Below are positions 42,116 to 51,264 of a stretch of DNA of 64,000 bases, piece by piece (the first letter of the stretch is position 1; each line of letters starts with the position of its first letter). The DNA is from Pseudoips prasinana (Eukaryota > Arthropoda > Insecta > Lepidoptera > Nolidae): the NCBI GenBank assembly GCA_951640165.1, contig OX621259.1:1116001-1180000 (forward strand), in the 5' to 3' direction. The notes under the pieces were generated by a model. That model was given only the letters and a program-made list of their open reading frames with translations, was not told where the DNA came from and made no database searches. Position numbers and translations under genes: made by a program.

Positions 42116-42240
42116 ACATAACTACGCGCCATAGCCTTTGACTTGACTATCCCCATATGCGGTTCATGGAGCATGTGCAAAACCTTCTCTTTACAATTTT
42201 CCGGTACCACTAACCTATGGCCCCACAAAACGCAGCCCAA
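41977..42240 (-). pseudogene. Gypsy integrase zinc-binding (HHCC) segment
   Basis: MLHEPHMGIVKSKAMARSYV then CRACELC give the H..H..C-x2-C zinc-binding domain that precedes the integrase core. The frame shifts relative to the core downstream. Upstream (minus strand) it is cut by the LINE inserted at 42246. Confidence 0.75.
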
Positions 42241-42245
42241 TTCCT

Positions 42246-42308
42246 CAGTCGCGCACGGACCCCCAACAGTCGCGCACGGACCCCCAACAGTCGCGCACGG
42301 ACCCCCAA
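42246..42308 (+). repeat. Three 21-bp tandem repeats at LINE 5' end
   Basis: The unit 'cagtcgcgcacggaccccca' + a is repeated three times without change (42246, 42267, 42288). It marks the 5' end of the inserted LINE, about 50 bp before ORF1. It may be a 5'-UTR promoter repeat. Confidence 0.75.
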
Positions 42309-42360
42309 CAGCGTCGGGTGTGTTTTGTACGTGTAGCGTTGACTAGCGAGGTGTAATAAA

Positions 42361-43635
42361 ATGACGAACGTTGTTAAGTGCAATGAGTGTAACATCGTCA
42401 TTGATGAAATGTTATCATATATACAAAACAAAGTGTCGATTATAGACGAAGAATCACTAGTGCGAATTTGTAAGAGTGTTTATACGAGTGAAGAAATAAA
42501 GAACTCAAAGACACTCCTGTTTGAGTCTGTTCCAACGGATACAAGAAAAATATTGCGTAAAAACAAAGGGAAGGAAGAGCGCGATATAGGAGATATAATA
42601 AATCTGTTTAAATCTACGGAGCCCGACATCATCCCAGTTTTTGTGGCAAGACAACTGGACAAACTACCGCCGATTACCATGGATCACTTAGATTGTTCTA
42701 AATTACTAAAGGATTTGCAAGTATTGAAATCCGAGATTGAGTATATAAAATTAACCTATGCTACTCAGTTTAGTGTCAATGAGTTAAAAACGGACGTTTT
42801 GCGATTAAGCCACGACTCCCTACCATCGGCATCAGTGGATAGGCAAAATATAAATAGTGAGTTACATCTCATCAAAAATAATGAACCAGCAAATATTTGT
42901 TCTCCATTGTCACTAAATAAACCAATGAAGGTAGTACAGAATGAACCAACTGAGGTACGTTCAAATGCGCAGCAATCATCTGTGGACAGCGGGCTAACTA
43001 GCGCCTGCTGTGGAGAGATAGGCGGCCGCCCGCCGCTGTTGCTACCCGAGTCGAGCGCCCGGACCGGTTCTACAGTTAGCGACGCGGTGACGTCAGACGC
43101 ACCTAGTTTGTCTACGCAGTCTGCGAGTCAGCTGAGTGCAACTGATAAGGACAGTTGCACTAATGTAACTGCACGGCGGGAATCAGAGCGGTTGCCGTCT
43201 GTATTTGATAATTCGACAAAAGAAATCACTAACGAAGAAGGATGGAATAGAGTAGTTTATCGTAAAAAAACAACGAAATATCGTTTCTTGGGAAAGTCTG
43301 GTGTAGCTAAAGACCTGGAGTGCACTTTTCGAGCGGCTGATAGGAAAATTCCTATGTTTATTACAAATGTGCATATATCAACGACAGAAAGTGATATTAT
43401 AAAACATATTTACAGTAAGACTCAGGAAACTGTATCTATAGAAAAAATAAATATGAAATTTGAAAGGGGGCACAAAGCATACAAGCTGCTTATATCTGAG
43501 GGCAATCTATCAAAGTATATGGATGAATCTATATGGCCTGCAGGTGTCATATTTCGACGGTTTGTGAACTTCAAACACAGGAAGAATGGCGCGTATATTC
43601 CGCCTGACGGCCTAAATAAACCAAATAATGAATAG
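42361..43635 (+). CDS. LINE ORF1 protein
   Basis: An uninterrupted 424-residue frame starting at the first ATG, 52 bp past the tandem repeats. No CCHC zinc knuckle is seen. Residues about 115-160 (KDLQVLKSEIEYIKL onwards) could form a short coiled coil. The middle is Ser/Thr-rich and of low complexity. The C-terminal 120 residues (KIPMFITNVHISTTESDIIK ... VIFRRFVNFKHRKNG) look like an RRM-type beta-alpha-beta fold. ORF1 proteins bind LINE RNA and accompany ORF2 protein to the target. It ends AATGAATAG, so the ORF2 ATG overlaps the stop. Function is inferred from position and fold only. Confidence 0.75.
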   Translation: MTNVVKCNECNIVIDEMLSYIQNKVSIIDEESLVRICKSVYTSEEIKNSKTLLFESVPTDTRKILRKNKGKEERDIGDIINLFKSTEPDIIPVFVARQLDKLPPITMDHLDCSKLLKDLQVLKSEIEYIKLTYATQFSVNELKTDVLRLSHDSLPSASVDRQNINSELHLIKNNEPANICSPLSLNKPMKVVQNEPTEVRSNAQQSSVDSGLTSACCGEIGGRPPLLLPESSARTGSTVSDAVTSDAPSLSTQSASQLSATDKDSCTNVTARRESERLPSVFDNSTKEITNEEGWNRVVYRKKTTKYRFLGKSGVAKDLECTFRAADRKIPMFITNVHISTTESDIIKHIYSKTQETVSIEKINMKFERGHKAYKLLISEGNLSKYMDESIWPAGVIFRRFVNFKHRKNGAYIPPDGLNKPNNE

Positions 43636-46432
43636 TTCCTCTTATGGGTTTGCTACTTTTAACTGCAAGAATATAAAACGCTCTATCGATGACGTCAGAG
43701 ATCTATGTCGTACATACGACTTGATTTGTCTTCAGGAAACATGGTTATTGCCGCACGACATACCCTACATCAGCACCATCGACACCGGTTTCGGATATAC
43801 TGCGACGTCTGCGGTTGACACATCGGCGGGAATATTGCGTGGACGTCCCCATGGCGGAGTAGCTTTACTATGGAGATATAGTGTATTCCCACAGGTATCG
43901 GTTTTACAGTGCAATAATGCTCGTATTTGTGCCATTAAAATAACAACAAGTGATAGATTAGTGATTGTTATGAGTGTTTACTTGCCAACAAACTCTACCG
44001 AAAACTTACAGGATTTTACAGATTGTTTGAGTGAGATAAGCGCTATTATTGACGAATACGGAATTGAATCTGTATTTATTTTTGGCGATTTGAATGCAGA
44101 TCCGGGTGAGTTGTTTTATAGTGAGCTTATGAGTATTTGTAACGATCAACAATGGTCGTGTATAGATGTAGATATGCTGGGGCTGGATTCGGGTACGTTT
44201 ACTTTTATTAGTGATGTACATGGAACTAGCAGCTGGCTGGATCACTGTATAGCTACTCACGCGGCCAAGCAAGCCATTGTTAATGTACATGTCAAGTATG
44301 ACACTCTCTGGTCTGATCATTTTCCACTTATCATAACGTGTAATTTAAAATTACTATCCCCAACAGTCAGCCCAAAAATTAACAATTTAAATAAAGACGT
44401 AATATGGGGAATAAGAAGTGAGGAACAAATTTCCCTGTATACCAATGAGTGTCATAATCGACTTAAAGTGATTGACTTTCCATCTGAGTGTGTCAGCTGC
44501 GCTAATTGTTTTTGTAGTGACTGTGGCCACAGGCGTGTCATAGATACACTCTACTCCGACATTGTGTCTGCCCTCCGTGACTCAGCATTGGCGAGTCGAG
44601 GAAGAGTTCGGGAGAAAAGGGGTGGCCCACGCATAGTAGGGTGGAATAAACACGTCAGCGGAGCTCATAGGGTGGCCAAATCTAAATTTGAGTACTGGGT
44701 GTTGGGTGGCAGGCCTAAGTCGGGATTTTTATATAAAGATATGTGCGATAGCAGAAGAGTGTTCAAATCTCGACTGAAATGGTGCCAAAATCATCAGGAC
44801 CAAATAAGAATGGACGCTCTAGCTGTGAAACATTGCAATGGGGACTTTCGCGGCTTCTGGCAGAGTACCAATAAAGTAAATGCTCGACCTGGCCTTCCTG
44901 TGAGCGTCGATGGTGTGAGTGACCCGAAAGAAATTGCCAACCTTTTTAAGAACAATTTTTGTGTTAAGTCTTCTTTGGGTCAGGTGGCAGAGGTGCTTGA
45001 TGCTGACATGAACGGTCGTGAGGTAATATCTACTTTTCAAACAAAGAATGTTACTGAAGCGATAAAGCTTATTTCGCGGGGCAAGTCCCCGGGACATGAT
45101 GGACTCAGCATTGAGCACCTGCAGCATGCTGGGCCCCACATTTCGAGGGTCTTGACTATGTTCTACTCGCTGTGTGTGAGCCACTCCTACTTACCACCCG
45201 ATTTCATGAAAACAGTGGTAGTGCCTGTAGTGAAAAATAAAACGGGTGATCTTACTGATAAGAGTAACTACAGGCCTATTTCTCTTGCCACCATCGCAGC
45301 CAAAGTGTTTGACGGATTGCTAAATGTACAGTTAAATAATTATGTAAAATTGCATGACAACCAATTCGGCTTTCGTCCGCGACTGTCCAGTGAAAGTGCC
45401 ATACTGTGCCTGAAGCATACCGTCAGATACTACACCGATCGGAAGACACCCGTGTATGCGTGTATGTCCAAAGCTTTTGACATGGTAGTATATGGCCAGC
45501 TGTGGAATAAGCTGAGGAACATAGGACTACCACAGGAACTAATCAGTGTGTTCCAGTACTGGTATTCGCATCAGTCCAACAGTGTTAGATGGGCGGGGTC
45601 AATGTCGGATCCATATCAGATCGAGTGTGGCGTTAGGCAGGGTGGATTAACATCTCCCACCCTGTTTAATTTATATATAAATGGTCTACTTGTAGCGCTC
45701 AGTAGTCAACATGTCGGCTGCCGTATAGACGGCATATGTGTCAATAACTTGAGTTATGCCGATGATACCGTCCTGTTAAGTGCATCGATTTGTGGCCTTA
45801 GGAAGTTGATACAGATATGTGAGGATTATGCTTGTGGCCACGGATTAATATACAATGTGAAAAAGAGTCAGTGGCTGACCTTCGAGACCGGCAGAGCAAA
45901 ATGTCCTAAAAACATACCACCGGTTAGGTTGAACGGTGTTCCTCTGGAGAGAGTAACACAATATAAATATTTGGGACATATCTTTACTGCCGACCTCGGC
46001 GATCACGCTGATATCGAACGGGAGCGGAGGGCGTTGTCTGTCAGAGCTAATATGTTGGCCCGCAGGTTTGCACGATGTTCATCTGAAGTAAAATTGACGC
46101 TGTTTAGAGCATACTGTACATCACTCTACACGTGCAGCCTGTGGGCTAACTACACTAATAAAAGTTACAACGCCATCCGCGTCCAATATAATAACGCGTT
46201 CAGGGCGGTGATGGGGCTGCCCCGATACTGCAGCGCCTCGGGAATGTTTGCAGAGGCGCACATGGACTGCTTTCACGCGACCATGCGCAAGCGCGCTGCG
46301 TCCATGGTGCGCCGAGTGCGGGCCAGTTCCAGCGCCATTTTGAGCTTGATTGCGGGAAGGTTAGACTGTCCTTTCATCAGGCATTGTTGCGGCAGGCATG
46401 TTACTGTACCAATGCCGGATAAAAGGATTTAA
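43628..46432 (+). CDS. LINE ORF2 with endonuclease and RT; motif A aspartate deleted
   Basis: 934 residues without a stop. Endonuclease, residues 1-240: FNCKNIK, LICLQETWL (Glu), IFGDLNADPGE, SWLDHC and SDHFPLI (Asp-His). A Cys-rich linker CVSCANCFCSDCGH lies near 298-311. RT: GKSPGHDGLS, NYRPISLAT, GVRQGGLTSPTLFNLYIN, and YADD at 710-713. Motif A should read FLDMSKAFD, as in the sister copy at 19434. Here it is CMSKAFD at 612, so three codons including the first catalytic Asp are missing in frame. The enzyme is therefore probably dead as an RT although it looks full length. Its start overlaps the ORF1 stop by 8 nt, which suggests coupled reinitiation. Confidence 0.85.
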   Translation: MNSSSYGFATFNCKNIKRSIDDVRDLCRTYDLICLQETWLLPHDIPYISTIDTGFGYTATSAVDTSAGILRGRPHGGVALLWRYSVFPQVSVLQCNNARICAIKITTSDRLVIVMSVYLPTNSTENLQDFTDCLSEISAIIDEYGIESVFIFGDLNADPGELFYSELMSICNDQQWSCIDVDMLGLDSGTFTFISDVHGTSSWLDHCIATHAAKQAIVNVHVKYDTLWSDHFPLIITCNLKLLSPTVSPKINNLNKDVIWGIRSEEQISLYTNECHNRLKVIDFPSECVSCANCFCSDCGHRRVIDTLYSDIVSALRDSALASRGRVREKRGGPRIVGWNKHVSGAHRVAKSKFEYWVLGGRPKSGFLYKDMCDSRRVFKSRLKWCQNHQDQIRMDALAVKHCNGDFRGFWQSTNKVNARPGLPVSVDGVSDPKEIANLFKNNFCVKSSLGQVAEVLDADMNGREVISTFQTKNVTEAIKLISRGKSPGHDGLSIEHLQHAGPHISRVLTMFYSLCVSHSYLPPDFMKTVVVPVVKNKTGDLTDKSNYRPISLATIAAKVFDGLLNVQLNNYVKLHDNQFGFRPRLSSESAILCLKHTVRYYTDRKTPVYACMSKAFDMVVYGQLWNKLRNIGLPQELISVFQYWYSHQSNSVRWAGSMSDPYQIECGVRQGGLTSPTLFNLYINGLLVALSSQHVGCRIDGICVNNLSYADDTVLLSASICGLRKLIQICEDYACGHGLIYNVKKSQWLTFETGRAKCPKNIPPVRLNGVPLERVTQYKYLGHIFTADLGDHADIERERRALSVRANMLARRFARCSSEVKLTLFRAYCTSLYTCSLWANYTNKSYNAIRVQYNNAFRAVMGLPRYCSASGMFAEAHMDCFHATMRKRAASMVRRVRASSSAILSLIAGRLDCPFIRHCCGRHVTVPMPDKRI

Positions 46433-46599
46433 TGTAATTTATTGTATTTATATTAATTTTACTATTATTTCTATTGTATAATTTTATTATTATTTCTAAT
46501 TCATATTATGTAATTTTTAATTTTTATTTATTAATGTCTTGTAATGGGTGTACTTTACCTGAAATAAATGAATTTATTATTATATTATTATAAATTTCC

Positions 46600-47832
46600 T
46601 TTTGTCTGTTAAAAAAATGGCTGTAGTGACGTTATATCGCACTCAGTAGGCCAACCATCTCTTATGTAACTCAGAATTTTAGATAGCAGTGGGTCCTTTC
46701 CAGTTTGGCGTCTGATTTCCTCGTAATCTAACAATAAAGCTTGTTGAATGAAATGCAAATACGTTTGTTCGGGCACCGCGTGACTCATTTATTTACGTTC
46801 GCTAATGACGACCGGTAACCGCGACAGTCCGTCGGCTCCGTTCTCATTAGTTTTCACGTATTCTATATCGTAAGTATAAGCTGAAAGAATTATAGCCCAT
46901 CTTTGCATGCGACTTGCTACCATAGTCGGTATGTCCGTATGCGGTCCGAAAATGGATACTAGCGGTTTGTGGTCCGTTCTCAACACAAAACGGCGGCCAT
47001 ACAAGTATTGATGGAACTTATTGACACAAAATATTATCGCCAACGCTTCGCGATGAATTTGTGAATAGTTTTTCTCCGCGTCACTCAGAGTACGCGATAT
47101 GTAAGCTATCGGCCGCTCGCCGCGGCCGTCCCGGGCCGGCTGTGTGAGGACCCCCCCTATCCCGCGCGCACTCGCATCGCAAGTCAAGATAAGAGGGCAG
47201 TCCGGGTCGTAATGAGCTAATACTTCTGAACTGACTAACACATTCTTAATGTTATTAAACGCTCGCTCACAGTCGCGCGACCAATACCAAACCTTTCCCT
47301 TCTTGAGTAACTCATACAAAGGCACTAACCTAGCCCTCATGTTCCGTATAAACTTGGCGTAAAAAATTATCAATCCTATAAATGATCGTAACTGGGTGAC
47401 GTTGGTAGGCCTAGGTATTTTAGTTATGGCCTCCAGTTTCCAAGGGTCGGTCTTTATATCATCCTTTCCTAAAATATACCCCAAGTACTGCACTTCTTTT
47501 ACCAGAAAAACGCATTTATTAGTTTTTAACTTTAGTCCCTTTTGATGCAATCTACTAAAAACCGTTTCTAAAGCCCTCATGTGTTCCTCTTTACTTTTCC
47601 CTCCGATTATTACGTCATCCAAAAATACCTCCACATTAGGAATATTACTCAACAGATTGCACATTATACGCTGAAAAATACCGGGGCTAGACGCGAGGCC
47701 GTAAACCAACCTATTGTACCGGTATAAACCCCTATGAGTATTTATCACCGTATATTTTTTTGTATCGTCTAACTCAATTTGGTTATAGGCTTGTGAGAGG
47801 TCTATTTTTGAAAAATATTGCGCCCCACTCAA
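46600..47832 (-). pseudogene. Gypsy RT core, RNase H and connection
   Basis: Starts just after a frameshift from the gag-PR frame. RT: YFSKIDLSQAYNQI, YNRLVYGLASSPGIFQ, VEVFLDDVIIGG (the F-x-DD catalytic box), TNKCVFLVKEVQYLGYILG. RNase H: LTCDASARGIGGVL (Asp), HREALAI (Glu), RTDHKPLV (Asp). The frame ends at a TAA at 46789. In the same frame beyond that stop, coding-like sequence continues to about 46600, where the LINE interrupts. The stop is thus an extra lesion. Confidence 0.8.
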
Positions 47833-47837
47833 CCTTA

Positions 47838-49508
47838 CTATGACATCATCAATTTAGGTAAAGGGTAACGATCTACAAGCAAAACAGGGTTTACGGTGGC
47901 CTTGTAATCTGTACAAATCCGTAATGAGCCGTCCGCCTTATTTACCGGTACCAATGGAGAAGCCCAGTCTGAACAGTCGACAGGTTCTATGACGCCATCG
48001 CGCAGCATGCGTTTCAACTCTGCGTCGACTCGGTCGCGCAGCGCATACGGCAGCGGCCGCGCGCGATGGAACACCGGCACCGCTTCGTCTCGTACCCGTA
48101 ATGTTGCCTTGCCTCCTGTGTATCGCCCCAAACCTCCATCAAATAACTCCTTATACATGTTTAGTAACAATTGTATTTCTTTATTGAATTGTACACTATC
48201 CACTTTATTACAACTACTAAAAATAGGTAATTTTATATTTAATTCCGACAACCATTGTCTTCCTAACAGTGATGTTGTTCCACCTTCAATAACAAACAAA
48301 TCTAATTTCTTTTTTTCCCCCGCATATTTTACTTTTGTCTTTATAATTCCTAACGGCTTTAAAACAGACCCATCATAAAACTTAAACCTAACACTTGTTT
48401 TTTCTAAATTGAAATGCATTAAAAGCCTCTTATACGTGTCACTGTTGATACAGGACACCTCCGTGCCTGTATCCACTTCCATATTTGTCGTATTATTCTC
48501 GATAGAAATTGGCAAACTAACCGCTCGGTAATCGTTGAGGCATAAGTGATGGAAATCCTCTTCCTCCTCCCAGGGTATCTGCCCCTCTCCCGGTTCCTCC
48601 GTATTCGCATAATGCATAGTGCATTCTTTCTTGGCCGCTAAACCCGCGGCACCCTGCTCCGGGCACACTCGCCGCAAGTGACCCTTCCGACGGCACCGGC
48701 TGCACTCGTATTCCCGAAACCGACAGGTCTCGTAACCATGACTGGTCGCTCCGCAGCCCGTACAAGCCCTCCTGCTGCCGTTAAGCATTCGCTTTCCCTG
48801 CATGTTCCCGCCTGTTGAGGCCGCGCGGCGCGGTGCACCGCGCGCTCCGCGCTGCGCTGGCGCGCCTCCTCTGCCGCGCCAGCTGCCTCCGCTCGCGTCC
48901 GAGCGCCGCCCGCCGCCCGCTACCCCCATGGCATGCATGTCTCCGAACTGCGCCGCGCTGTCCCCTCTGATGCTAGCCGTCCCCGCTGCATCTACCACCG
49001 CCGCGTTCCGCTCCGCAGCTTCTAACGAAGTCGCCAGTTTGACTGCGTTATTATACGTCAGAGCGTCATCCTCCGCAAATAATCTTTGACGTATCGTGTC
49101 ACTTCTAAGCCCGCAGACGAACTGATCTCGCAGGTTTTCGCTTAGGTTGGAACCGAACTTGCAAAACCGCGCCAACCTTTTCAATTCTGCGACGTAACAT
49201 GCTATAGTTTCTTCCGCCCCCTGCCGCCTCTGTCTATATTTGTACCGTTCCGCTAACGCTGACGGTGCCGGCTGTAAATGTTGTGCCAGTAATTCGACGG
49301 CTTCTTCGTACTTCAACTCTGACGGCTTACTAGGACTTGCTAGATTTAATAGTAATTCATATGCTTCGTCCCCCATAACCGCGATCAATGTAGGTAGTTT
49401 ACGCTCACTTTTTACCTCGTTCGCCGTAAAGTACATGTCCAGTCGTTCTATATACGACGACCACACTCCCGTCTTTACGTCAAATTCGCTCACTTTGCCG
49501 ATAGACAT
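47838..49508 (-). pseudogene. Gypsy gag, protease and start of RT
   Basis: 556 residues from an ATG 55 bp inside the 5' LTR. Gag: capsid-like region with KYRQRRQGAEETIACYVAEL (residues ~85-115). An Arg/Gly-rich stretch precedes two zinc knuckles, CTGCGATSHGYETC and CSRCRRKGHLRRVC (both C-x2-C-x4-H-x4-C, ~247-283). Protease: VDTGTEVSCI near 344 and LLGRQWL. RT begins with WASPLVPVNKADGSLRICTD. The frame is lost at 47838 by what looks like a single-base deletion, and RT continues in the next frame. Confidence 0.8.
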
Positions 49509-49540
49509 TATTCAACACAATGTATAACAGTACAATACAC

Positions 49541-49562
49541 GCAATCCATCCACTCGTCGCCA
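49541..49562 (-). promoter_or_regulatory. Candidate Gypsy primer-binding site
   Basis: One base inside the 5' LTR the minus strand reads tggcgacgag followed by tggatgg. From memory the first 10 nt would pair with the 3' end of tRNA-Ser(GCU)+CCA. The gag ATG follows at 49508. The tRNA assignment needs a check. Confidence 0.5.
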
Positions 49563-49563
49563 C

Positions 49564-49676
49564 TGTAATGTTCTTAGCCACAAGTGCGAGAAATAAAACA
49601 ACGACACGTCCGTTCACTAGCTTTGTATTGCCAAAACTGCCATGCAAAATATAAGCGCCTCCCTCCATACATCACA
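49564..49676 (-). repeat. Gypsy 5' LTR
   Basis: 113 bp, TG...CA, near-identical to 40803-40914. Unusually short for a Gypsy LTR. The GTATA duplicate follows at 49677-49681. Confidence 0.85.
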
Positions 49677-49800
49677 GTATATAAGATGCAAACTTCCACC
49701 GAAAATTGGTTTGAACCGCAATTTAGCTTTCATTTAATCAACTAAAAGAGTTGCTGCTACGGAACCCTTCATGGGCAAGTCCGACTCGCACTTGACCGGT
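49677..49800 (-). repeat. Lepidopteran repeat L, right half (split)
   Basis: Resumes after the Gypsy element and ends 'gcaagtccgactcgcacttg', the inverted start of the copy at 25084. Together with 40385-40802 it makes one repeat. Confidence 0.7.
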
Positions 49801-49807
49801 TTTTTAT

Positions 49808-49965
49808 TTTGATATGGCAGGGAGAATGCCTACGCATGCCACCCGTAAAAAGTGTCTGCGGGTGGGTATGTTGAACTCGCACCGACTAAACCTACCTGCC
49901 GCGGACTTCTCATGGCACCTGATGGGAGGGGCCCCATGAACGCGGGTGCCCCCCTATGTAAGAGG
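49808..49965 (-). repeat. R1-like LINE 3'-UTR fragment
   Basis: 'gcatgccacccgtaaaaagt', 'gtgtctgcgggtgggtatgt' and 'cacctgatgggaggggcccc' match the inverted 3' UTR of the LINE at 38418. 5'-truncated. Confidence 0.65.
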
Positions 49966-50019
49966 CCTACTGGGCAGCTTGAACAACTCTGACACTAGGG
50001 TAACCACTGCCCATACGAT

Positions 50020-50408
50020 AATGTAACTGTCACGTTGGTCTAGCTGTAGCGTATTCAACCGCAGAAAATGAGGTCCTGGGTTCAAATCCCGGGTCGGGCC
50101 AAAAAGTGATTTTGGGATTTTTCCGTAAAAATAAATATCTCAGAATTAGCCCGAAGTCTGGAAGTTAGCGGTATTATATCCCCGTGTCTCGGAGAGCATG
50201 TAAAGCAGTCAGTCCTGTACCTGACCTCTTTCCGGTCGTGTCGCTAGTCGTCCCATCGGATCAGGAGAGTGATGGAATATGAAGTGCCCCTGTGTTTGCG
50301 CACACACTTGTGCACTATAATATGTTCTGCGGAATTGGCTAATCTCCGTTGAGAATGGCCGTCGTGGCCGAAATTCGGCCGGGAATACATCATCATCATC
50401 AATGTAAC
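50020..50408 (+). repeat. SINE family A with 8-bp target duplication, next to exon C
   Basis: The SINE occupies 50028-50400 (head 'acgttggtctagctgtagcg', B box 'gggttcaaatcccggg', CATCAT end). It is flanked by perfect AATGTAAC duplicates at 50020-50027 and 50401-50408. Its right edge is only about 22 bp from the exon C acceptor AG. Confidence 0.85.
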
Positions 50409-50430
50409 GTAATGTATATTTTATTTTTAG

Positions 50431-50520
50431 AGCAGCCTGCTGACGAGCTTCCGTTCAGATTGTACTTGCGCTGGTTCGATGTGCTGCCCAAAACTTGTCC
50501 GTGCGTCACTGCGTTTAAAT
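50431..50520 (+). CDS. Host gene exon C (internal coding exon)
   Basis: Acceptor 'attttatttttag' and donor gtaagt bound 90 nt. AG completes the Glu codon started by the last G of exon B. Then 29 codons follow (QPADELPFRLYLRWFDVLPK then TCPCVTAFK), and a final T joins CA of exon D to give Ser. The 'LPFRLYLRWFDVLPKTCPC' segment is Cys/aromatic rich and looks like a folded beta domain. The acceptor is immediately downstream of a SINE. Confidence 0.85.
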
Positions 50521-50549
50521 GTAAGTTATTTTGTATTCAATAATCGTCA

Positions 50550-50735
50550 TCATACCAGCTGAAACGTCCACTGCTGAACAAAGGACTCCCCAAAGATCTT
50601 TACAATTGCCGGTCTTGCGCTATTCGCATCCAGCGATCTCCAGTGACCCGCACAAATCATCGGTCCATCTTGTAGTGGGCCTGCCTACACTGCGTCTTCC
50701 GGTCCGTGATCGCCACTCGAGAACTTTGTATTACT
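50550..50735 (-). pseudogene. RTE-like LINE 3' end (broken)
   Basis: 'gtccactgctgaacaaagga', 'tcatcggtccatcttgtagt' and 'gtcttccggtccgtgatcgc' as in the copies at 2935 and 10985. It begins about 30 bp after the exon C donor. Confidence 0.6.
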
Positions 50736-50964
50736 ATAGTCATTATTTATACGTGGATCAAATAAACAATCTCTATTTATAAAATAACATCATTATGGCA
50801 GATTTGCATACCTACTGCTCTTATTTTGAAGAGTATAGTGCCCCTAGTAAAATAAGGCTACGGTTACCTCTAACAACGGCGACTTTCTAATTATGCCTGC
50901 CAAACTTGGCAATTAGAACATATCCCCAGAAATGCTAAACCCAGTTCCGTTATGGAAATTTTTG
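50736..50964. other. Intron sequence
   Basis: Short AT-rich stretch, nothing recognised. Confidence 0.4.
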
Positions 50965-51105
50965 TCCATCGGCTGCCTCGTTGGTCCAGACGTAGCGTGT
51001 TCAAACGCAGACATGAAGTCCTGGATTCAAATCCCTGGTCGGGCTAAAAAGTATCAGCCCGTCGGGAGTTGGCATTACGAGGTCTTCCCCTTCTGATTGT
51101 ACCAT
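50965..51105 (+). repeat. SINE family A, truncated and rearranged
   Basis: Head 'ctgcctcgttggtccagacg' and B box 'ggattcaaatccc', then a jump to 'tcagcccgtcgggagttggc'. The 3' half is missing. Confidence 0.6.
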
Positions 51106-51125
51106 TCACATAGACCAATTTTTTC

Positions 51126-51180
51126 GTCCATCTATCGCATGACAAAATAAGTATATTATTTTGTCATGCGATAGATGGAC
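51126..51180. repeat. Perfect 24-bp foldback
   Basis: 'gtccatctatcgcatgacaa' + aata, a 7-nt loop, then the exact complement. No coding content. Confidence 0.75.
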
Positions 51181-51264
51181 TAAAAAATTTTAGGCGATGT
51201 AAAAAAGTTTCACTAAATAAATTTAGTTTGAGTGAATTGGAGCCAGTAACAAAACAGTCGCTGC

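Larger units (their letters stand above)
42246..46590 (+). mobile_element. Full-length LINE inserted in the Gypsy element
   Basis: About 4.35 kb: 5' tandem repeats, ORF1, overlapping ORF2, a short 3' UTR, AATAAA, and a TTATTATATTA tail. The same family as the 5'-truncated copy at 19433-21475. Flanking Gypsy sequence shows 'aattcct' on the left and 'aatttcct' on the right, perhaps an imperfect target duplication. Confidence 0.8.
40803..49676 (-). mobile_element. Ty3/Gypsy LTR retrotransposon, interrupted by a LINE
   Basis: LTRs at 40803-40914 and 49564-49676 are nearly identical (112 and 113 bp) with TG...CA ends. A perfect 5-bp duplication GTATA flanks the element. Coding order on the minus strand is gag, protease, RT, RNase H, integrase, as expected for Ty3/Gypsy, with no envelope gene seen. 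A LINE (42246-46590) sits between RNase H and integrase. Without it the element is about 4.5 kb. A G-rich purine tract (gtggaggag) lies next to the 3' LTR. A primer site starting tggcgacgag lies one base inside the 5' LTR. Several frames are broken. Confidence 0.85.

Noticed and set aside
42143..42346. 67-codon frame across the 21-bp repeats
   Set aside because: It merely translates the tandem repeat at the Gypsy/LINE junction. No start context or family.
44006..44320. Minus-strand frame inside LINE ORF2
   Set aside because: Shadow of the endonuclease-coding + strand.
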